DNA of 19,844 bases from YA12-FULL-51-18 sp041665305 (GTDB lineage Bacteria; Elusimicrobiota; Elusimicrobia; Elusimicrobiales; UBA9959), in assembly GCA_041665305.1 (NCBI GenBank), contig JBAYJD010000050.1, positions 1 through 19,844 of the forward strand, given 5' to 3'. This document shows positions 1-7,444 of the stretch, piece by piece. Each line of letters starts with the position of its first letter. The first letter of the stretch is position 1. Below the pieces are notes generated by a model that was given only the letters and a program-made list of their open reading frames with translations, made no database searches and was not told the DNA's origin. The translations under genes were made by a program, and so were the position numbers.

Positions 1-402
1 CTGCGCCAGCGATTCCTCTCCGGAAACGTAAAGAACTTTGGAGTCTTTCAGCGCGCCCGAGGCCATGGCCTTGGACACTTCCATCATGATAGTGGATTTG
101 CCTATGCCGGGCGGACCGGCCAGCAGCAGCACCTGCCCTTCTATGATCCCGCCGCCCAGCGCGCGGTCGAATTCTTCTATGCCCGTGGACATGTAACGGG
201 GTTCGAGGTTCCCGGAATCGGAAAGGCGGACCGGCTCGGAGGTGAACTCGGTGAGCGCCCTGGACCTGGACGCCGTTCTGGAAAGCGTCTCCTCCGCTTC
301 CTCCACGAAGGTGTTCCAGCGGCCGCAGGACGGGCACTGCCCTATCCATTTGGAGGAGGCCTGTCCGCACTCCTGGCAGCGGTAAATTGTCTTCAGTTTC
401 AT
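1..402 (-). CDS. radA: RadA/Sms DNA repair ATPase, N-terminal part (cut by window edge)
   Basis: This is the first 134 codons of RadA, a RecA-like ATPase that promotes branch migration during recombinational repair. The ATG at 402 opens with a C4 zinc finger (CQEC at residues 9-12, CPSC at 23-26). The Walker A motif GPPGIGKST is at 96-104, and the family motif VSGEES is at 126-131. The KNRFG motif and the Lon-like C-terminal domain expected in a protein of about 450 residues lie beyond the left edge. It starts 5 bp after the mlaD stop, so it is probably cotranscribed with the mla genes, although no functional link is known. Identification rests on the zinc finger plus P-loop combination and is secure. 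Confidence 0.95.
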   Translation of the reverse strand, partial: MKLKTIYRCQECGQASSKWIGQCPSCGRWNTFVEEAEETLSRTASRSRALTEFTSEPVRLSDSGNLEPRYMSTGIEEFDRALGGGIIEGQVLLLAGPPGIGKSTIMMEVSKAMASGALKDSKVLYVSGEESLAQ

Positions 403-407
403 AAATA

Positions 408-1712
408 CTATTTGCTTTTCCCGCCGCCGCCGAAGGACGCGAAACCCAGGAGGTAGGCGATATCCTTATCCTCGAACATGACATGGGCGGTATAATTCAC
501 CCGCTTGGCCTCCGCCAGGTCGTTTACCCGCAAACCCGCGGACACATACTTGTTCAGGATAAATTCCATTCCCGCGTCGTAGCGCGGCTTGTCGAAGGAG
601 CGGCCTTTGATCACGCGCCGGCGGGAAAGATCGGAGGCCTCAAAAAGAAAACGGAGCCTGTCCCAGGCCGGGGCGCGGTAGAAAGGCCTGTATTTCACTC
701 CGGCGCCGCCGGAGCCGCGCAAGGCTCCCGCGTACAGGTCGAAGCCGTTAAGCTCCCAGCCTATCAGGGCGTCCACGGTGTTGAGCGTTTCGTAGTCCAC
801 GCCGCGGGACCGGTCCTTCAGGTTTATGATATTGGCCCCGCCGAGGTAATAATAGCGGCCGTCCCTCGGATAGATCCTGACGCCTATATCGTTCTTGGAA
901 TCGCGGGCGAGCGGCTCGTATTTGGTCTGCACATTCCAGTAGGTCCTGAAGTTGTTGAACCGGCCCAGAACATCCTTGACCGAGGCGCTGGCGGACTTGA
1001 GGTTGTCCATGGCGGCGGTCACATCTTCCTTCATTTTTTTATCCGACACCAGCGCTCCGGCCACGCCTTCGCCGCTCTCCACCTTGGCCAGCAGGGAATC
1101 CGTCCTGGCCAGGATGCTGTCCAGTTTGGCGGTTATGCCGTCCAGGCGCTCGGCGGCCTTTTCGGCGTGAGGCTGGGTGGCGGAAATAAATTCGTTAAGG
1201 TTGGAGGTGACTTCCTTGAGGTTGGAAAGGACCCCGTTAAGGTTTTTCGCCAGGCTGCCGTTGCCCCTGAGCTCGGAGACCAGGCCCTGGATATCCTCCA
1301 CGGCCTTGGCCATCGCCCGGTCTATGGGCAGGATATTCGAACCCTTTACCATCTCGCCGGCTTCTATCACCCCCGAGGAGGCGTCGCCCTGGTCTATCTG
1401 CAGGTACTTGGAGCCTATGAGGCTGGTGGAACCGACGAGGAACTTTGAATTCTTATAGATCTTCACGCCTTCCAGCACGGCGATCCGGACGCGCACCAGG
1501 TCGTTCTTGAGATAGATCTTTTTGATCTTGCCCACTTCCACGCCGGCCAGTTTGACCACGGATTTATCCGGCAGGCCGGCCACATCCTGGAATTCCACGG
1601 TGACGGGATAATAGGTCTGGAAAGAATAATCGCCCAGCAGGAAGATAGCCGTGCCGAACAGGGCCAGGCCCGCCAGAACAAATATCCCTACCTTTGTCTC
1701 GTCGTTCATCAT
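408..1712 (-). CDS. mlaD: MlaD-type MCE-domain protein with a beta-rich C-terminal extension
   Basis: This is the periplasmic substrate-binding subunit of a Mla-type phospholipid transporter, anchored in the inner membrane. Residues 8-27 form one membrane segment and about 35-112 the MCE domain (VTVEFQDVAGLPDKSVVKLAG, then VGSTSLIGSKYLQI). Residues 130-250 look helical or coiled, with spaced leucines. Residues 255-425 are rich in alternating hydrophobic and aromatic residues (DGRYYYLGGANI, GFDLYAGALRGSG, DAGMEFILNKYVSAGLRV), suggesting amphipathic beta strands. At 434 residues it is far longer than E. coli MlaD (about 180). It follows mlaF by 62 bp. Two ATG codons are adjacent (1712 and 1709) without a clear Shine-Dalgarno site. 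MCE identity is sure; the nature of the C-terminal part is inference. Confidence 0.9.
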   Translation of the reverse strand: MMNDETKVGIFVLAGLALFGTAIFLLGDYSFQTYYPVTVEFQDVAGLPDKSVVKLAGVEVGKIKKIYLKNDLVRVRIAVLEGVKIYKNSKFLVGSTSLIGSKYLQIDQGDASSGVIEAGEMVKGSNILPIDRAMAKAVEDIQGLVSELRGNGSLAKNLNGVLSNLKEVTSNLNEFISATQPHAEKAAERLDGITAKLDSILARTDSLLAKVESGEGVAGALVSDKKMKEDVTAAMDNLKSASASVKDVLGRFNNFRTYWNVQTKYEPLARDSKNDIGVRIYPRDGRYYYLGGANIINLKDRSRGVDYETLNTVDALIGWELNGFDLYAGALRGSGGAGVKYRPFYRAPAWDRLRFLFEASDLSRRRVIKGRSFDKPRYDAGMEFILNKYVSAGLRVNDLAEAKRVNYTAHVMFEDKDIAYLLGFASFGGGGKSK

Positions 1713-1726
1713 ATATTTACTTTGAT

Positions 1727-1732
1727 ATTATA
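1727..1732 (-). promoter_or_regulatory. Candidate -10 box (TATAAT) before mlaD
   Basis: A consensus TATAAT reads on the minus strand 14 nt upstream of the first mlaD ATG, in an AT-rich patch between mlaF and mlaD. No convincing -35 is seen at the usual distance. If used, it would give mlaD-radA a leader of about 8 nt. It could also be chance in AT-rich DNA. Confidence 0.3.
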
Positions 1733-1774
1733 ATAAATAAACGCCTTCGGGCCTCTTCCAAATGTGCGGCGCCG

Positions 1775-2563
1775 TTACTCCGCCTTGCGCCCGTTTTTGC
1801 CGTCTGGACCGCGGCGGTGCGCCGGCGCCCCGGAGCAAAGCGCGTCTTCCGTGAATTTTTTTACCGTCGGGTCGGAAGAGTTCCGCAGTTCCTCCGGGGT
1901 GCCGGAGACGGAGAAATTGCCTTTGTCCAGCATGGCGATCCTGGTAGAGATGGTAAAGGCCAGCCTGATGTCGTGCGTCACTATTATCGAGGTGATCTTC
2001 AGCTTGGCCGCCATGTCGCTGATAAGTTCCATGATCATGTCGGAAGTTATGGGGTCCAGCCCAGTGGTGGGCTCGTCATAGAAGATGTATTTGGGTTCGG
2101 CGGCTATGGCGCGGGCCAGCGCGGCCCTTTTTTTCATTCCGCCGGAGAGCTCCGCGGGTTTGAGATCTTCCGCTTTCTCAAGCCCGACCAGGGCCAGCTT
2201 TTCCCTGGCTATGCGCGGGTATTCCCTCCTGGGGATCTCGGTCAGGTATTTCAAGCCGAAAGTGACGTTTTCCATCACGGTAAGCGAATCGAAAAGCGCC
2301 CCGCCCTGGAACAGATAGCCGAAATTCTTGCGCAGTTTAGCCAGCTCGAACTCGTCCTCTATATGCACGATGTTCTGGCCGTCCACCAGGATATCGCCGG
2401 AGTCCGGCTTGATCAGCCTGACGATGCATTTCAAAAGCGTGCTCTTGCCGCAGCCGGAAGGGCCGATGACGCTGAAAGTTTCGCCGTCGTTGATCACCAT
2501 GTCGGCGTTATCCAGCACAGGCTTGCCCGAAAAACTTTTGCAGATCTTTTTAATTTCGATCAT
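1775..2563 (-). CDS. mlaF: MlaF-type ABC transporter ATPase
   Basis: This cytoplasmic ATPase energises the MlaE permease for phospholipid trafficking between the membranes. All ABC motifs are intact in 262 residues: Walker A GPSGCGKST at 34-42, Q-loop glutamine at 86 (FQGGALFDSLTV, typical of the MlaF/Ttg2A group), signature LSGGM at 139-143, Walker B YIFYDE at 159-164, D-loop GLDP and switch His197. It lies between mlaE (42 bp upstream) and mlaD. There is no clear Shine-Dalgarno site before the ATG. A charged C-terminal tail (about residues 245-262, GPDGKNGRKAE at the end) extends beyond the core. Confidence 0.95.
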   Translation of the reverse strand: MIEIKKICKSFSGKPVLDNADMVINDGETFSVIGPSGCGKSTLLKCIVRLIKPDSGDILVDGQNIVHIEDEFELAKLRKNFGYLFQGGALFDSLTVMENVTFGLKYLTEIPRREYPRIAREKLALVGLEKAEDLKPAELSGGMKKRAALARAIAAEPKYIFYDEPTTGLDPITSDMIMELISDMAAKLKITSIIVTHDIRLAFTISTRIAMLDKGNFSVSGTPEELRNSSDPTVKKFTEDALCSGAPAHRRGPDGKNGRKAE

Positions 2564-2576
2564 AGCGGTATATGGG

Positions 2577-2607
2577 ACGATAAAATGTCGTTTTACGACA
2601 TTTTATT
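2577..2607 (-). terminator. Stem-loop overlapping the mlaE stop codon
   Basis: Perfect 12-bp arms (ATAAAATGTCGT at 2580-2591 and its complement at 2595-2606) flank a 3-nt loop. The flanking A and T runs give a terminator-like shape in both directions. It begins inside the mlaE TAA stop and sits in the 42-bp gap before mlaF, so it would attenuate or process the mla transcript rather than end it. A near copy lies at 3772-3802. Confidence 0.65.
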
Positions 2608-3397
2608 AGATTATCCCCACGGCTACCAGCATGGCGCTTATAAAATAATCCAGGACCATCACCAGCACCATGCTCAGGACCACGGCCTCAGTGGTCGCCT
2701 TTCCCACGCCCTCGGCCCCGGCTTCGCAGGTCAGTCCCTTGTAGCAGGAGACCGTGGCGATCATGCCGGCGAACGCGAAAGTTTTAAGGAACCCGTGCAT
2801 AAAATTCTTTATCTGCATGAAGGTGAAGATGTCGTTCCAGTAAACCGAGTTGGGAACATGGAATTTTATGGTGCTGACCAGGAAACCTCCGAAAATACCG
2901 GTAAAATCGGCAAAGATGGTCAAAAGCGGGATGGTAAGGATAAAGGCCGCGTAACGGGGGATCAGGAGGTAGCGGGCCGGGTTGGTGCCTAAAGTGTAGA
3001 GCGCGTCTATCTGCTCGGTGACTTTCATGGTGCCGATCTCGGCCGTTACGGCGGCGCCCACCCTGCCGGCTATGACTATGGAGGTTAAAACCGGGGCCAG
3101 TTCCTTTACCAGGGAGAAAGCCACCATCGTGCCGATATAAAGCGGTTCGTTGAATAAATTTTTGGAGGTGTAGCCCATCTGGAGCGCCAGCACCATGCCC
3201 GTGAAAAAGCTGGTAAGGATCGTAACGGCCAGCGAATCCACGCCGATGCGCACGGACTGGCGTACGATCTCGCGGACCTCCGGCCTGGCTTTGAACAGCC
3301 AGACCACCATGGACTTTATCATAAGCGCTACCGCGCCCAGATTCTCGGCCAGAGCTGTCGCGCGCCTGCCCGCGCCTTCTAAGAAATAGTGCTTCAT
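2606..3397 (-). CDS. mlaE: MlaE-type ABC transporter permease
   Basis: This is the inner-membrane permease of the Mla lipid transporter, 263 residues, normal for the family. The N-terminal amphipathic stretch is followed by several membrane segments. The MlaE core is clear: ELAPVLTSIVIAGRVGAAV and TAEIGTMKVTEQIDAL (about residues 99-133), and near the end GVGKATTEAVVLSMVLV. It is the first gene of the mla-radA unit. No strong Shine-Dalgarno site is seen before the ATG, and no clear promoter was found in the 57 bp between it and the upstream palindrome. Confidence 0.93.
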   Translation of the reverse strand: MKHYFLEGAGRRATALAENLGAVALMIKSMVVWLFKARPEVREIVRQSVRIGVDSLAVTILTSFFTGMVLALQMGYTSKNLFNEPLYIGTMVAFSLVKELAPVLTSIVIAGRVGAAVTAEIGTMKVTEQIDALYTLGTNPARYLLIPRYAAFILTIPLLTIFADFTGIFGGFLVSTIKFHVPNSVYWNDIFTFMQIKNFMHGFLKTFAFAGMIATVSCYKGLTCEAGAEGVGKATTEAVVLSMVLVMVLDYFISAMLVAVGII

Positions 3398-3454
3398 GCT
3401 TTAAGTGCTTTGAACTTCGCGCCTTCTTAAAATTTCCGCAGCGTACATTTTACC

Positions 3455-3735
3455 TTATTGAGCCTCGCATAAATAATGTCCTAGTTGGAGGCTTGGATTT
3501 GAGATGGATGCGAGGCGCGACGAGCGAGCATGCCCGTAGGCCTGTGAGCGAGAAGCAACGAAGCAGCCGCTCAAAGGCAAGCCTCCCTTTTCCTTCGGAA
3601 AAGGGCCGGGCGATTTTGGGCTGCAACTGCGTCACGCGTCGCTTACATAGCCCAGCTATGCCGCGCTCCGCGTTCCTTGTTTCGCTCCAAAATCGGCCCG
3701 GCCAGCTGGGACATTATTTATGTGAGGCTCAATAA
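3455..3735. repeat. 281-bp imperfect palindrome (MITE-like or long-hairpin element)
   Basis: The ends are inverted copies: TTATTGAGCCTCGCATAAAT at 3455-3474 matches the complement of 3716-3735 with one difference, and pairing continues inward to about 3488/3702. The whole block is symmetric about position 3595, where a perfect 9-bp hairpin (CCCTTTTCC, loop TTC, GGAAAAGGG; 3585-3605) forms the tip. Between tip and base many positions still pair, including G-T pairs and small offsets, for example around 3496-3500/3690-3694 and 3522-3526/3664-3668. It lies between alr and mlaE and contains no credible gene. Such a shape fits a non-autonomous mobile element or a long folded RNA. No target-site duplication was obvious. 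Confidence 0.8.
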
Positions 3736-3737
3736 CT

Positions 3738-3769
3738 CCGGCACGGGGCTGAACAAAACCCCGTGCCGG
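3738..3769 (-). terminator. Strong GC-rich hairpin downstream of alr
   Basis: Perfect 11-bp arms CCGGCACGGGG (3738-3748) and CCCCGTGCCGG (3759-3769) enclose a 10-nt loop. It is the second hairpin after alr and abuts the right end of the long palindrome. It has no clean T run on either side, so it may protect a 3' end rather than terminate alone. Confidence 0.55.
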
Positions 3770-3771
3770 GT

Positions 3772-3802
3772 ACGATAAAATGCCGTATTACGGCATTTTA
3801 TA
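3772..3802 (-). terminator. Terminator-like stem-loop overlapping the alr stop codon
   Basis: Perfect 13-bp arms (ATAAAATGCCGTA at 3775-3787, complement at 3789-3801) surround a single central base. The stem ends in an A/T run, giving TTTTAT at the 3' side on the minus strand. It overlaps the alr TAA stop (3798-3800) and is probably the terminator of the rpsF-alr operon. It closely resembles the stem-loop at 2577-2607. Confidence 0.7.
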
Positions 3803-4904
3803 CGTAAACTCGCGGCACACGGGCGGTGATAAGCGTCACGATCTCGTACGGGATCGTGCCCGCCAGGCCGGCAAGTTCCCGCGCGCTCACTTCGGCGCCG
3901 CCCTGGCGTCCCAGCAGCACGGCCTCCGAGCCCACCCCGGCGTCCGTGACGCCGGTAACATCAAGCATGGTCATATCCATGGTAACATTGCCTATCACTG
4001 AACATCTGCGGCCGGAAACGAGCACGGCCGCGGCGTTCGAGAACCGGCGGAGATAGCCGTCCCCGTAGCCGACCGGAATGGTGGCTACTTTCATGGGCCG
4101 CGGCGCCCTGAACGATTTGCCGTAGCTGATATAGGCGCCTTCGGCCACATCCTTTATAAAAACGATCCGGGTCTTCCAGGAAAGCGCCGGGGTGAATCCG
4201 TCCATAAGGCCGTAGGCGGCCAGTCCGGCGCGGACCATGTCCAGGCGGCTGTCCGGGTAATTCACCAGCGCGGCCGAATTGGCCGCGTGCCGGATAATGT
4301 TTTTTACGCCGTACCCGGCCAGTTCGGCCGAAGTTTCCGCGAAGTACCCCAGCTGCCGGGCGGTAAATTCCGGGTCGGAATCGGCGCAGGCAAGATGGGT
4401 GTAGAGGCCGGCGGCCGCCGCGCATCCCGACCCCGACAATTCTTCGAAGATCTTTATGACCGCGGGTTTGCGCGCCCCGATCCTGCCCATGCCGGTTTCA
4501 AGTTTGATGTGGCAGACGGCCTGTTTGCCCAGCCTGCGCGAAGCTTCCGACACCTGGCGGGCGGCGTCCAGGCTGGAGATGGTCACCATCAGGTCCCGGC
4601 TTATGGCCTCGACGAAACTTTCAAAAGGGTACAGGCTTCCCAGCACCAAGATGGGCGAAGCGATCCCGTCGTCGCGCAGCGCCAGCCCTTCCTCCACGGA
4701 GGAGACGCCGAAGCCCCAGGCCAGCGCCGAGCGTTCGGCAAAACCGGCGGCGCCGGACGCGCCGTGGCCGTAGGCGCCGGCCTTTACCACGAACATCACC
4801 TTCGTGCGCGGGCCTGCGAGGCCGCGGATCTTGAGGAGATTTTGTTTGAGCGCCGCGGTGTTTATTTCTGCCCAGGTGGGACGCAGAAAATAGTGATTGG
4901 ACAT
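3798..4904 (-). CDS. alr: Alanine racemase
   Basis: This PLP enzyme interconverts L- and D-alanine to supply D-alanine for peptidoglycan. The 368-residue length is typical. The PLP lysine is K41 in VVKAGAYGHG; the usual motif has Asn where Gly43 stands. The catalytic tyrosine is Y261 in ISYGKSF. Also visible are HAANSAAL (206-213), VRAGLAAYG with Arg225, IPVGYGDGY and GNVTMDMTM (305-313). It follows dnaB by 89 bp, as in E. coli where alr is next to dnaB. No clear Shine-Dalgarno site precedes the ATG. It ends inside a terminator-like hairpin and is probably the last gene of the operon. Confidence 0.95.
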   Translation of the reverse strand: MSNHYFLRPTWAEINTAALKQNLLKIRGLAGPRTKVMFVVKAGAYGHGASGAAGFAERSALAWGFGVSSVEEGLALRDDGIASPILVLGSLYPFESFVEAISRDLMVTISSLDAARQVSEASRRLGKQAVCHIKLETGMGRIGARKPAVIKIFEELSGSGCAAAAGLYTHLACADSDPEFTARQLGYFAETSAELAGYGVKNIIRHAANSAALVNYPDSRLDMVRAGLAAYGLMDGFTPALSWKTRIVFIKDVAEGAYISYGKSFRAPRPMKVATIPVGYGDGYLRRFSNAAAVLVSGRRCSVIGNVTMDMTMLDVTGVTDAGVGSEAVLLGRQGGAEVSARELAGLAGTIPYEIVTLITARVPRVYV

Positions 4905-4993
4905 ACGGTCAGGGCTCAGGGCAAAAGGGCGGGACGAAGGGAGTTTTTTATTTCCGCGCCTTCTCTCTTGCCCGTACGCATAACTCCCATACC

Positions 4994-6385
4994 CTATAAG
5001 ATCGCTTCTTCCGCTATCGTCTCGCTGCCGGGCATCTGCGGGTTTTCGAACCTGGTCAGCTCGGGCCTGAAATACAGGTCCACTTCTCCCACGGGACCGT
5101 TCCTTTGCTTGGCTATGATTATGGAGGCTTTGTTCTTGAGGGTAGGGTCTTCCCTGTTGTAATACTCCGGCCGGTGGATCAGGGCCACCACATCCGCGTC
5201 CTGTTCGAGCGAGCCGGACTCGCGCAGATCGGAAAGCTGGGGGCGGTTGCCCTCGCGGCCCTTGTCCTCGCTGCGGCGGTTCAGCTGGGAGAGCGCGAGC
5301 ACGGGCACCTTAAGCGATCTGGCGAGGTCCTTTAAAAGGCGCGAGATCTCGGAAACTTCCTGCTGACGGCTTTCGAGCCTGCCCGTGCCGCGGATCAGCT
5401 GGAGATAGTCTATGATGATCATGCCCAGCGTTTTGTTCTGCGCTTTGAGCTGGCTTTGCAGTTTGCGGGTGCGGGCGCGGATATCCAGGATGTTAAGGCC
5501 GGGCGTATCGTCGATCCAGAGCGGGGCCGAGGCCAGCTTGCCGGAAAACCTGGTAAGGTCGGTCCACACTTCCCTGGGGAAATAGCCCCTGCGGACTTTG
5601 CCCAGGTCCGCGCCGGCCGCGGAACAGAGCATGCGCTGGAAGATGGCGTGCTTGTCCATTTCCAGCGAAAAGATGGCCACGGGGACCTGCGGCTTGGTGG
5701 TGTCGTCGACGGCCGCGTGATACGCCATGTTCAGGGCCATGGCGGTCTTGCCCTGGCTGGGCCGGGCCGCCAGGATGATCAGGTCCGACTTCTGGAAGCC
5801 GGCGGTCATATCGTCAAAACGATGGAAGCCGCTCGGCACGCCCGTCACATTGCTTTTTTCGCCGTGCGCTTTTTCAAGCCGCTCCAGGACCTCGTGGGCC
5901 AGATCGTGCGCCGAGGAAAAACCGTGGTCGGTATTGGTCTCCGCGACCTCTATGATCTGTTCCTGCGCGTAGTCCAGGATGTTCTCCACCTCTTCGGAGT
6001 TTTGAAAGGACTTTTCTATGACGGAGGTGGAAACGCGGATAAGCTCGCGCAGCAGGGCTTTTTCCTTGACCAGCTGGGCGTAGGCCTGGGTGTGGGCCGC
6101 GGTGGAAACCTTCTCCATCAGGTCGGAAAGATATTTCTGGCCGCCCAGTTCCTCAAGTTTACCGTTCTTTTTAAGTTCGTCGGAGAGCGTGACGATGTCC
6201 ACCGGCTGGTTGCGGTTATAGAGGCCGGTGATGGCTTCGTAGATCCTGCGGTGGATCTCGCTGTAGAAATGTTTGGGCTGGATTACTTCGGTAACGGAAC
6301 TGATGACCTCTTTCTCAATGAGCATGGCCCCCAAAACGGCCATTTCAGCCTCAATGGAATGCGGCGGGACCTTTGTGTAGCTCAT
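4994..6385 (-). CDS. dnaB: Replicative DNA helicase DnaB
   Basis: This hexameric helicase unwinds DNA at the replication fork. Its 463 residues include the N-terminal helical bundle (about 5-105, starting PPHSIEAEMAVLGAML), the linker, and the RecA-like motor. Walker A is ARPSQGKT (207-214), SLEM is at 240-243, Walker B MIIIDYLQL at 322-330, SDLRESGSLEQDAD at 385-398 and the arginine-finger region KQRNGPVG at 426-433. No intein interrupts it. It follows rplI by 82 bp that can form alternative stems. The ATG lacks a recognisable Shine-Dalgarno site. Confidence 0.97.
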   Translation of the reverse strand: MSYTKVPPHSIEAEMAVLGAMLIEKEVISSVTEVIQPKHFYSEIHRRIYEAITGLYNRNQPVDIVTLSDELKKNGKLEELGGQKYLSDLMEKVSTAAHTQAYAQLVKEKALLRELIRVSTSVIEKSFQNSEEVENILDYAQEQIIEVAETNTDHGFSSAHDLAHEVLERLEKAHGEKSNVTGVPSGFHRFDDMTAGFQKSDLIILAARPSQGKTAMALNMAYHAAVDDTTKPQVPVAIFSLEMDKHAIFQRMLCSAAGADLGKVRRGYFPREVWTDLTRFSGKLASAPLWIDDTPGLNILDIRARTRKLQSQLKAQNKTLGMIIIDYLQLIRGTGRLESRQQEVSEISRLLKDLARSLKVPVLALSQLNRRSEDKGREGNRPQLSDLRESGSLEQDADVVALIHRPEYYNREDPTLKNKASIIIAKQRNGPVGEVDLYFRPELTRFENPQMPGSETIAEEAIL

Positions 6386-6400
6386 AGGTTTTTAGGTGAG

Positions 6401-6459
6401 ACGGCCGACCCCGGCCGTTTGCCATAAGCCTTATAAGGACCCTGTGCGGCAAACGGCCG
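6401..6459 (-). promoter_or_regulatory. Mutually exclusive stems between rplI and dnaB
   Basis: In the transcript three segments follow one another: A, CGGCCGTTTGCC (6459-6448); B, GGCAAACGGCCG (6423-6412); C, CGGCCGT (6407-6401). A pairs perfectly with B over 12 bp, and B can instead pair with C over 7 bp across a 4-nt loop. The layout resembles an attenuator or antiterminator, but no T run follows the B-C stem, so control of dnaB translation or RNA processing is as likely. Confidence 0.45.
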
Positions 6460-6467
6460 AGAGCTCG

Positions 6468-6920
6468 TTATGCCTTGGTCTGTGCGGTAACGGTGATCTT
6501 GACTTTGGCCGTGATCTCCGGCTTCAGGACCACCTCGACTTCGAAAACGCCCACGGTCTTGATCGAAGCCGGCAGTTTGATCATATCTTTGTGGATCTCT
6601 ATGTCCGCGGCGGCCAGGTTCTTTATGATGTCGCTCTTGGCGACCGAGCCGAACATGGCGCCTTCTTCGGAGACGGGCCTTGAGAACGAAAGTGTGATGC
6701 CGGAGATCTTTTTGGCCAGTTCCTGGAAACCGGCGTTCTCAGTCGTCACCCTCTTGGCCCTGTTTTCTTCGGAGTTCTTCCAGGCTTTCATGGCGCCCGG
6801 GGTGGCGGCTTCCACCAGGCCGCGGGGCATTAGGAAATTGCGGCCGTAACCGTCGCGCACGGTCTTGATCTCGCCGGTTTTACCGAGGTTCAGTATGTCT
6901 TTTTTAAGTATCACTTTCAT
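6468..6920 (-). CDS. rplI: 50S ribosomal protein bL9
   Basis: bL9 binds 23S rRNA near the L1 stalk. Its 150 residues are the normal length: the N-terminal domain with the family signature (GEIKTVRDGYGRNFLMPRG, about 16-34), a connecting helix, and a C-terminal domain ending in an Ala/Thr/Lys tail. The start at 6920 (MKVILKKDILNLG) is favoured over longer upstream frames because GGGAG lies 8 nt before this ATG and the protein then starts as the family does. Confidence 0.96.
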   Translation of the reverse strand: MKVILKKDILNLGKTGEIKTVRDGYGRNFLMPRGLVEAATPGAMKAWKNSEENRAKRVTTENAGFQELAKKISGITLSFSRPVSEEGAMFGSVAKSDIIKNLAAADIEIHKDMIKLPASIKTVGVFEVEVVLKPEITAKVKITVTAQTKA

Positions 6921-7020
6921 AAAAGGCGCTCCCGTTGATCGGCCGTATATCGGCCGGAGATGAAAAACCGAGGTTCCGAAACGGCGGATAGGCCAAAACA
7001 TCCGGGCCTTTTCCGCGGAA

Positions 7021-7047
7021 CCTTATGCCGGATCAGCCGGAATAAGG
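7021..7047 (-). other. Hairpin overlapping the rpsR stop codon
   Basis: Arms CCTTATGCCGG (7021-7031) and CCGGAATAAGG (7037-7047) pair with one mismatch around a 5-nt loop that contains the rpsR TGA stop region. There is no T run, so it is more likely an mRNA-stability or processing element inside the operon than a terminator. Confidence 0.4.
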
Positions 7048-7347
7048 CATGATGGCGAGGTTCCTGTTGACCTTGACCGCTTTTGCGATCTGGCGCTGAT
7101 GCCTGGCGCAGGCGCCGGTGATCCTTCTGGAAAGGATCTTCCCGCCGTCGGCGCAGAAGCTTTTGACGATCTGGACCTGCTTGTAGTCCACCTGCGCTAT
7201 CTTTTCGGCGCAGAGCCGGCAAACCTTCCTTCTGGGCGCGAAATGTTTCCGGGGCCCGTAGGGCCGCCGCGCGCCGTCTTCCCTGGCCGGCCGCGGGGCC
7301 GCCGAAGGGTCGGAGCTGTTAAATTCTTTCCTGGGTTCGTTGATCAT
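7033..7347 (-). CDS. rpsR: 30S ribosomal protein bS18, zinc-ribbon form
   Basis: bS18 pairs with bS6 on the small-subunit platform. The core (KVCRLCAEKI to NRNLAIMPY, residues 41-101) is clear. Cysteines at 43, 46, 65 and 80 match the C-plus, zinc-binding form of S18. The protein has 104 residues against about 75 usual, because a basic, proline-rich tail of about 38 residues precedes the core. The ATG at 7347 is chosen over a TTG at 7359 because GAGAGG lies 4 nt upstream. Confidence 0.95.
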   Translation of the reverse strand: MINEPRKEFNSSDPSAAPRPAREDGARRPYGPRKHFAPRRKVCRLCAEKIAQVDYKQVQIVKSFCADGGKILSRRITGACARHQRQIAKAVKVNRNLAIMPYSG

Positions 7348-7444
7348 AATTCCTCTCAAGTTAGCTGCTTGCGTTGTTTCGGCCGAAGGCCGGGGCTTTC
7401 GGGCGCCGCTTTTGCTTCGTCACGCCTCGCGGTCCGGCATCCGT

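Noticed and set aside
483..2992. Long plus-strand frames (321 and 432 codons) opposite mlaD, mlaF and mlaE
   Set aside because: They are antisense to genes with complete family motifs, and their translations are low-complexity Gly/Ala/Val/His text typical of GC-rich shadow frames.
3450..3735. Short frames (61 and 80 codons) inside the palindrome
   Set aside because: They occur on both strands simply because the sequence is self-complementary, and neither looks like a protein.
4287..6427. Long plus-strand frames opposite alr and dnaB (291 and 323 codons)
   Set aside because: They are antisense to alr and dnaB, show no recognisable domain, and span the intergenic gap without a plausible start site.
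7381..7391. GGCC-GAA-GGCC hairpin in the ssb-rpsR gap
   Set aside because: A 4-bp stem in GC-rich DNA is expected by chance.
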